A stretch of DNA of 17,634 nt. It comes from Bacillota bacterium (GTDB lineage: Bacteria > Bacillota > Clostridia > Lachnospirales > Lachnospiraceae). Of the stretch, positions 13,445-17,634 are shown piece after piece; the stretch's first letter is position 1; each line of letters begins with the position of its first letter. The position numbers were made by a program, and so were the translations under genes. The DNA lies in NCBI GenBank assembly GCA_023421075.1, contig JAEZUM010000034.1, positions 1 to 17,634 of the forward strand, read 5' to 3'. Below the pieces are notes generated by a model. It did not search any database. It saw only the letters and a list, made by a program, of their open reading frames with translations, and was not told the origin of the DNA.

Positions 13445-13512
13445 CTAACCCCTCCATCATGCAGCAGGATCAATAGCATATGTCCTGCTTGTGATATTTC
13501 ATACAAAATCCG

Positions 13513-13551
13513 AAAAAAGTTTAAAATGAAATTCCTATCGCTTTCATTTTA
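13513..13551 (-). terminator. Hairpin with T-run between mtlF and pfkB, containing a cre-like site
   Basis: On the minus strand TAAAATGAAA pairs with TTTCATTTTA (13522-13551) over a 10-nt loop and is followed by AACTTTTTT. A second hairpin, GTGTGAAG/CTTCACAC (13563-13586), overlaps the mtlF stop. The stem is AT-rich, so termination may be partial. The minus-strand sequence ATGAAAGCGATAGGA (13533-13547) differs from the cre consensus WTGNAANCGNWNNCW at one position, so CcpA binding here is possible. The interval 13445-13512 also has AGCAGGA/TCCTGCT inverted repeats, with no clear promoter. Confidence 0.5.
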
Positions 13552-13585
13552 GAGTGCTTTCCGTGTGAAGCTACTTTACTTCACA

Positions 13586-14008
13586 CTACTTCCCTGTAAA
13601 TATACTGTAGATCTCATCCACGCTGCTATGAAGCATCTCTTCCACTGCTTGTTCTGTGGATAATTTATCCGCGATATTTGCAAGAATATCAAGGTGCTCC
13701 TCACCTTTTGCTGCGATTCCGATTACAATCTTCACGGTATCCTCATTCCACACTACTCCCTCGGGAAATACCATTACGGCAATACCGGAATTCTTGATCT
13801 TACTCTTAGCAGCCTCTACTCCATGAGGAATCGCAATCTGATTACCGATATTCGTGGAGAAGGTATTCTCTCTCTCCAACATTCCTTCGATATAGCTTGC
13901 CTCCACATACCCGCTGTCACATAATACCTGGCCCATCTCACGGATGACCGCTTCTTTCTCTTTTGCTTTGCAGTTTATTAAGATGTTCTTTTTCTGTAAT
14001 AATTCCAT
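13586..14008 (-). CDS. mtlF: Mannitol/fructose-type PTS EIIA component
   Basis: A 140-residue single-domain EIIA of the PTS_EIIA_2 (mannitol/fructose/Ntr) family. It takes phosphate from HPr on His62 in QIAIPHG and passes it to the IIB domain of the EIICB. The RENTFSTNIGNQIAIPHG block and GIAVMVFPEGVVW are typical. The EIICB encoded upstream ends after its IIB domain and lacks the fused IIA of E. coli MtlA, so this protein supplies the missing step. The ribosome site (AAAGGG) is moderate, about 9 nt before the ATG. It has its own promoter (14119-14148), and a hairpin starts at its stop codon. Confidence 0.93.
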   Translation of the reverse strand: MELLQKKNILINCKAKEKEAVIREMGQVLCDSGYVEASYIEGMLERENTFSTNIGNQIAIPHGVEAAKSKIKNSGIAVMVFPEGVVWNEDTVKIVIGIAAKGEEHLDILANIADKLSTEQAVEEMLHSSVDEIYSIFTGK

Positions 14009-14118
14009 TCGTCTGACCCTTTCTATCCTATCAATCCTTATGTTAAGTATCCTCTAGTTCATTCTATTTACCTGATGACATTTCTTTCTCTCAGAATCTT
14101 TTCCTTTGTCTGATTATC

Positions 14119-14148
14119 ATTATAAACTCGTTTCTACCGTAATATCAA
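14119..14148 (-). promoter_or_regulatory. Promoter of mtlF and downstream genes
   Basis: On the minus strand TTGATA (14143-14148), 18 bp, then a consensus TATAAT (14119-14124), about 110 bp before the mtlF ATG. It lies in the 193-bp gap between mtlR and mtlF, just after a weak hairpin AGCGAC/GTCGCT (14181-14202) overlapping the mtlR stop. This suggests that mtlF and the metabolic genes can be expressed separately from mtlA-mtlR, probably under MtlR control. I do not see a match to the TTGNCACA...TGTGNCAA site known for MtlR in bacilli. Confidence 0.6.
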
Positions 14149-14201
14149 ATAATACAAATATGAGTTTGACACCATCCATTAGCGACATTTCTAAAAGTCG
14201 C

Positions 14202-16301
14202 TTATACCCGGTCTAAGTACTGACTAAAGTACCTCTTCAGCTCCATAGCAATATAGGTACGGATATTTTCCTTGTCCCCGGTAAAGATGGTACTTAGAAA
14301 ATCATTGCTCTCCACCAGCTTGCTGCTGAGATATCCCATGATGCTGGTATTCTCCTCCAGATGGTCGTCCTCGGGAATCAGCATGATAATAACAGCACGG
14401 ATCTTCTTAAAGTAAGGATCCATAAATTCTCCCAGCTCCTTCGTCAAACACACAGAGAAGCAAGGCTTTAAAACACCCTTGGTACGACTGTGCAAAAGCG
14501 CAAAATCATATTCCGGGATGATCTGAGAGGCGATTTTCTCCCTACTCTTGATATCCTCCTGAATAATCAGACGCTTCTCATTATAAGAAGTGAGACGCTC
14601 CGTGATCGCAACCAGAAGCTCATCAAAGGAGATATGGCTATTCACCTTCATACACTGAAAATCATTAATGATACAACGGATCTGAGTTACTGTATAATTT
14701 ACCTGCTCCAGCTGATTCGTGAAATCATTCTCCACCTTGGTGGTCTTAGGTGTCTTGGCATACACACGAACCTTTGCCTCGATTCGCTCCAGATCATTTT
14801 CCAAGAGCAGCGGACTGACTCTTATCACATCCGCATCAATCTCATCCAGATTAATACTGGAAATCAGAAAATCCATCTTCTTAAGCTGTAGAGGTGTCAG
14901 ATCTTCCTTGCCAAAGGTAACAAGCTCTGCACTGTCCCTTAAGAATCGTTTCAGCTTAGAATGCATGAGTCTGGAGATCCCGATACCGCTGGCACACACA
15001 ATGCCAATGTCTACTCTGCGCTTGCTCTCTCGATTGTTCTCGAGTCTCACGCAGGCAGCACCAAAATGCATTGCCAGAAAACCGATCTCCTCGTCCGGAA
15101 CCTTGAAGCCATATCGCTCTGTAATAAGTCCGCCTACCCTCCTGCTTTTCTCGTAGATGCCCGGGTAGGTATCTTTAATCTGATGCAGTAAGGGGTTGGT
15201 AATAATCATATTATTGCGAAGTCTCACAAAGGTCGGCTGCAGATGGGTTAGTAAACCGGCGATAAATTCCTCATCCAGCTTAAGATCATAGGCGATCTCT
15301 TCATCATAGATATCAATCATATCGTTGATAAAGCTTAAGATCTCCTGGCGCTCTCTCTGATTCTCTGACTCAACCTCATCCTCATCTATATATTGCAATT
15401 TGGATCCCTTGATATGCAGCAGAATATAAGCAATCTCAATGTCCGGAATATCAATCTGAAATTCCTCCTCCAAGGAGCTTGCGATATGGGTGGCCAAATT
15501 GTAGTCTTCGTTTTTTACCAGCTTCTCCAGAAGCTCATCATTCGGTTCAATAATCTCCTGCTGCAGGATCCGGTTTACGGCGATCGTTACATGAAGAATT
15601 AATCCGATATATGAGTTTTCTGTCAGTCTTGTTAATCGTTTATCTCGGATACTCTGAAAGCAGATTACAACCCGATTCAAAATATCATTATTTAATAAGG
15701 AGTAGATATTCGGTCCTTCTTTATCCTTTAAAATATCGATAATATTACGTTCATTTTCTTCGGTAAAGCTCTTGATCAATTTGTTATCCGAGTTCTCATC
15801 CACGAACTTACGTACCGCCAGGCGGTAGTCCTTCTCGCTGCCCTCAAGAGCAACCCCATAGCCCTGCCTGCGGATAATGGACAGATTAAATTGCTTGAAC
15901 CAGCTTTCCAAGGCTTCCATATCATTGCTGATGGTCGCTTCACTTACATCAAAAATATTTGCATAATAATAAAGCTTCTTCGGGGTACGGTCACGGAGGA
16001 TCTCTAATATCAGACGCTTTCTACGATTCTCCTTATCACCGGAGTCTACGGTATCCTCTGCCCGAAGCAGTTCATACAGCTTTCGCTTATCCTCACCTTC
16101 ACCCTGAAGCCATATGCCTATGCCGGTTCTCGTCTGGAGTGAAATATGATATTGATCCAAAGAAGAGCCGACATATTCCAACTCTCTCTGTACTGTTCTT
16201 TTACTAACCTTAATCTCATCCGCCAGCTTCTTAACGGATATGATTTGCTCTTCCTTTAATAATATCAGCAGTATTTGACGAAGACGCGGTGTAAAAATCA
16301 T
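14202..16301 (-). CDS. mtlR: MtlR-type PRD transcriptional activator
   Basis: A 699-residue multi-domain regulator of the MtlR/LicR class. Order of domains: helix-turn-helix (about 1-60), second Mga-like HTH (95-165), PRD1 with His237 and His296, PRD2 with His353 and His412, an EIIB-Gat-like domain with Cys436 in IVCASGIGISR, and an EIIA-like domain with His604 in FALLHSRTKGV. In relatives, phosphorylation of PRD2 by HPr activates, and phosphorylation of the EIIB/EIIA domains by the sugar EII inactivates, so the activator senses both PTS flux and substrate. All key residues are present here. The start is the ATG at 16301 with GGAGG 5 nt upstream; an in-frame ATG at 16313 overlaps that ribosome site. 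It lies between mtlA and mtlF. Confidence 0.95.
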   Translation of the reverse strand: MIFTPRLRQILLILLKEEQIISVKKLADEIKVSKRTVQRELEYVGSSLDQYHISLQTRTGIGIWLQGEGEDKRKLYELLRAEDTVDSGDKENRRKRLILEILRDRTPKKLYYYANIFDVSEATISNDMEALESWFKQFNLSIIRRQGYGVALEGSEKDYRLAVRKFVDENSDNKLIKSFTEENERNIIDILKDKEGPNIYSLLNNDILNRVVICFQSIRDKRLTRLTENSYIGLILHVTIAVNRILQQEIIEPNDELLEKLVKNEDYNLATHIASSLEEEFQIDIPDIEIAYILLHIKGSKLQYIDEDEVESENQRERQEILSFINDMIDIYDEEIAYDLKLDEEFIAGLLTHLQPTFVRLRNNMIITNPLLHQIKDTYPGIYEKSRRVGGLITERYGFKVPDEEIGFLAMHFGAACVRLENNRESKRRVDIGIVCASGIGISRLMHSKLKRFLRDSAELVTFGKEDLTPLQLKKMDFLISSINLDEIDADVIRVSPLLLENDLERIEAKVRVYAKTPKTTKVENDFTNQLEQVNYTVTQIRCIINDFQCMKVNSHISFDELLVAITERLTSYNEKRLIIQEDIKSREKIASQIIPEYDFALLHSRTKGVLKPCFSVCLTKELGEFMDPYFKKIRAVIIMLIPEDDHLEENTSIMGYLSSKLVESNDFLSTIFTGDKENIRTYIAMELKRYFSQYLDRV

Positions 16302-16321
16302 AATATCCTCCATTCTTATGC

Positions 16322-16391
16322 TGCACTAATGTGCATGCGGATTATAACACTTCAACGCACGAAGAGCGGCAGTTGTGCCGCTGTTCGTGCG
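16322..16391 (-). other. Hairpins between mtlA and mtlR
   Basis: A GC-rich stem, CGCACGAA-g-AGCGGCA (16356-16371) with TGCCGCT-g-TTCGTGCG (16376-16391), one mismatch, four-base loop, lies 72 bp after the mtlA stop. There is no T-run on the minus strand, so it looks like a transcript-stabilising or attenuating structure rather than a full terminator. A second small palindrome, TGCACTAATGTGCA (16322-16335), lies just before the mtlR ribosome site. A TATAAT (minus strand, about 16340-16345) sits between them without a convincing -35. Confidence 0.45.
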
Positions 16392-16462
16392 TATAGTTAT
16401 AAACTAATACTGTTATTTAATAAATCAATGGATCTTTCGACCCCTAAAACACGGGATTCAAA

Positions 16463-17634
16463 TTATTTCTTTAATTCCTCAACCAGAAGATCATATTCCG
16501 GTGCGGCCATAAAGTTGCTGATTAATACCAGCTTTGCACTGGGATTGCTTTTTGCTGCTCTTTCCTTCAGTGCGGTATGTGTAACGATAACCTGAGCATC
16601 TGCCGGAATGGAAGATACCGGTGTATGAATTACATTTATATTACCAAGTCCTGCTTCCGTTAACTTCTTCTTCAGGATGGTTGCGCCCATTGCGCTGGAA
16701 CCCATGCCTGCGTCACAAGCGAATACGATGGTCTTAACATCCTTAGCATTCACCTTAACATTAGAAGAAATACCCTTGGATTCATTCTTCATTTCTTGAA
16801 CCTTTGCTTTTGCTGCATTGATATCTTCATCTTTGCCAAAAATCTTCAACAAAGGAATAGCAACGATACAAGCAACTGCTGCAGAGATAAGTACACTTAA
16901 GATAACTGCTACATAGCTACCTCTATGAGTCATTGCTAATACAGCGATGATACTACCGGGAGATGCAGGAGCAATTAAACCACCACCTAATACAACGTTT
17001 GTTAATACACCACTTGCTCCACCTGCCATAGCAGCTAAGATTAATACAGGGTTAGCTAAGATATAAGGGAAGTAGATTTCATGGATACCACCTAAGAAGT
17101 GGATCACAATTGCGCCGGGTGCGGAGCTCTTGATCATACCTTTACCTGCGATCATACAAGCAAGTAAGATACCAAGACCAGGGCCGGGATTAGCTTCTAA
17201 TAAGAAGAAGATTGATTTTCCTGCTGATGCTGCCTGTTCCATACCCAGTGGTGTTAAAATACCATGGTTTAATGCATTGTTTAAGAATAATACCTTAGCA
17301 GGCTCAATGAAGATACTTGCTAAAGGAAGTAACTTGTTGTCTACGAAGAAGCCAACACATACTTCCATTAAATTATTTAATGCTGTCATAAGCGGACTGA
17401 TACCTTTAAGGCCGATCAGAGCTAAAACTGCACCGATGATACCAAGTGAGAAATTATTCACAAGCATCTCGAAACCAGCTTTGATCTTACCCGCTAATAA
17501 CTGATCGAATTTCTTAATAATGAAACCAGCGAACGGTCCCACTAACATTGCTCCTAAGAACTGAGGTACGTCAGATCCAACAATAAGACCCATCGTTGCA
17601 ATCGCACCGATAACACCACCTCTAACACCTGCTA
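16463..17634 (-). CDS. mtlA: PTS mannitol-type EIICB component (5' end cut by the window)
   Basis: The C-terminal 389 residues of a mannitol-class EIICB; by comparison with E. coli MtlA about 70 residues are missing at the N-terminus, beyond the window end. The visible IIC part matches MtlA closely: SDVPQFLGAML, SGFEMLVNNFS-like GFEMLVNNFSLG, VLFLNNALNHGILTPLG, FLLEANPGPGLG and HFLGGIHEIYFPYIL, which line the sugar channel. The IIB domain has its phosphocysteine in VFACDAGMGSSAMG, 84 residues from the end. The protein stops after IIB, without the IIA domain of E. coli MtlA; mtlF provides it. It imports and phosphorylates a hexitol, most likely mannitol. It is the first visible gene of the cluster and its promoter is outside the window. 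Confidence 0.95.
   Translation of the reverse strand, partial: AGVRGGVIGAIATMGLIVGSDVPQFLGAMLVGPFAGFIIKKFDQLLAGKIKAGFEMLVNNFSLGIIGAVLALIGLKGISPLMTALNNLMEVCVGFFVDNKLLPLASIFIEPAKVLFLNNALNHGILTPLGMEQAASAGKSIFFLLEANPGPGLGILLACMIAGKGMIKSSAPGAIVIHFLGGIHEIYFPYILANPVLILAAMAGGASGVLTNVVLGGGLIAPASPGSIIAVLAMTHRGSYVAVILSVLISAAVACIVAIPLLKIFGKDEDINAAKAKVQEMKNESKGISSNVKVNAKDVKTIVFACDAGMGSSAMGATILKKKLTEAGLGNINVIHTPVSSIPADAQVIVTHTALKERAAKSNPSAKLVLISNFMAAPEYDLLVEELKK

Overview
The window looks like a chromosomal segment of a low-to-mid GC Gram-positive clostridium, most likely of the Lachnospiraceae / Clostridium cluster XIVa type. The reasons are strong AGGAGG ribosome sites, frequent TTG and GTG starts, PadR/HAAS and XRE/PLDc_N/ABC cassettes, an AgrCA-type two-component pair and a Firmicutes-type MtlR. 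This is inference from gene content; there is no rRNA or tRNA to confirm it. I see no CRISPR array, phage gene or transposase.

Layout. (1) 1-1500, plus strand: a PadR regulator overlaps a HAAS-type membrane protein gene, closed by a terminator. (2) 1504-2733, minus strand: a GNAT acetyltransferase and a family I inorganic pyrophosphatase. (3) 2870-5500, plus strand: a signalling island. It holds a LytTR response regulator and a GHKL sensor kinase, flanked on both sides by promoters with the same architecture: a pair of 9-bp LytTR-like repeats 12 bp apart, an 11-bp gap, then -35 and -10. The upstream promoter drives a short transcript with its own terminator and no credible ORF (candidate sRNA). 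The downstream one drives a 15-codon ORF with a near-perfect Shine-Dalgarno. No agrB or agrD gene is present. (4) 5739-8764, minus strand: an XRE regulator, a PLDc_N membrane protein, an ABC ATPase and an ABC permease in one overlapping operon. (5) 9201-17634, minus strand: a hexitol-type PTS operon (mtlA IICB, partial; mtlR; mtlF; a PfkB-family kinase; a SorE-like zinc dehydrogenase; ptsH; ptsI) ending at a strong hairpin. The general PTS proteins sit beside their sugar-specific partners, so nearly the whole phosphorelay is encoded in one stretch.

The least explained signal is a pair of imperfect palindromic elements, about 170-200 bp each, at 5539-5734 and 8958-9127. They lie in the same orientation on either side of the XRE/ABC cassette. 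They share long identical internal-loop blocks while their stems differ by compensatory changes, which points to a conserved folded RNA or single-stranded DNA rather than a chance repeat. I do not recognise the family. Together with the two LytTR-type promoters, the candidate sRNA and the 15-residue peptide, this is where an undescribed system would most likely be.

How the genes work together: incoming hexitol would be phosphorylated by EI, HPr, EIIA and EIICB, oxidised by the dehydrogenase and phosphorylated again by the PfkB kinase, under MtlR control. The XRE/ABC cassette is probably an autoregulated export or immunity module. The two-component system probably controls its two flanking small transcripts.
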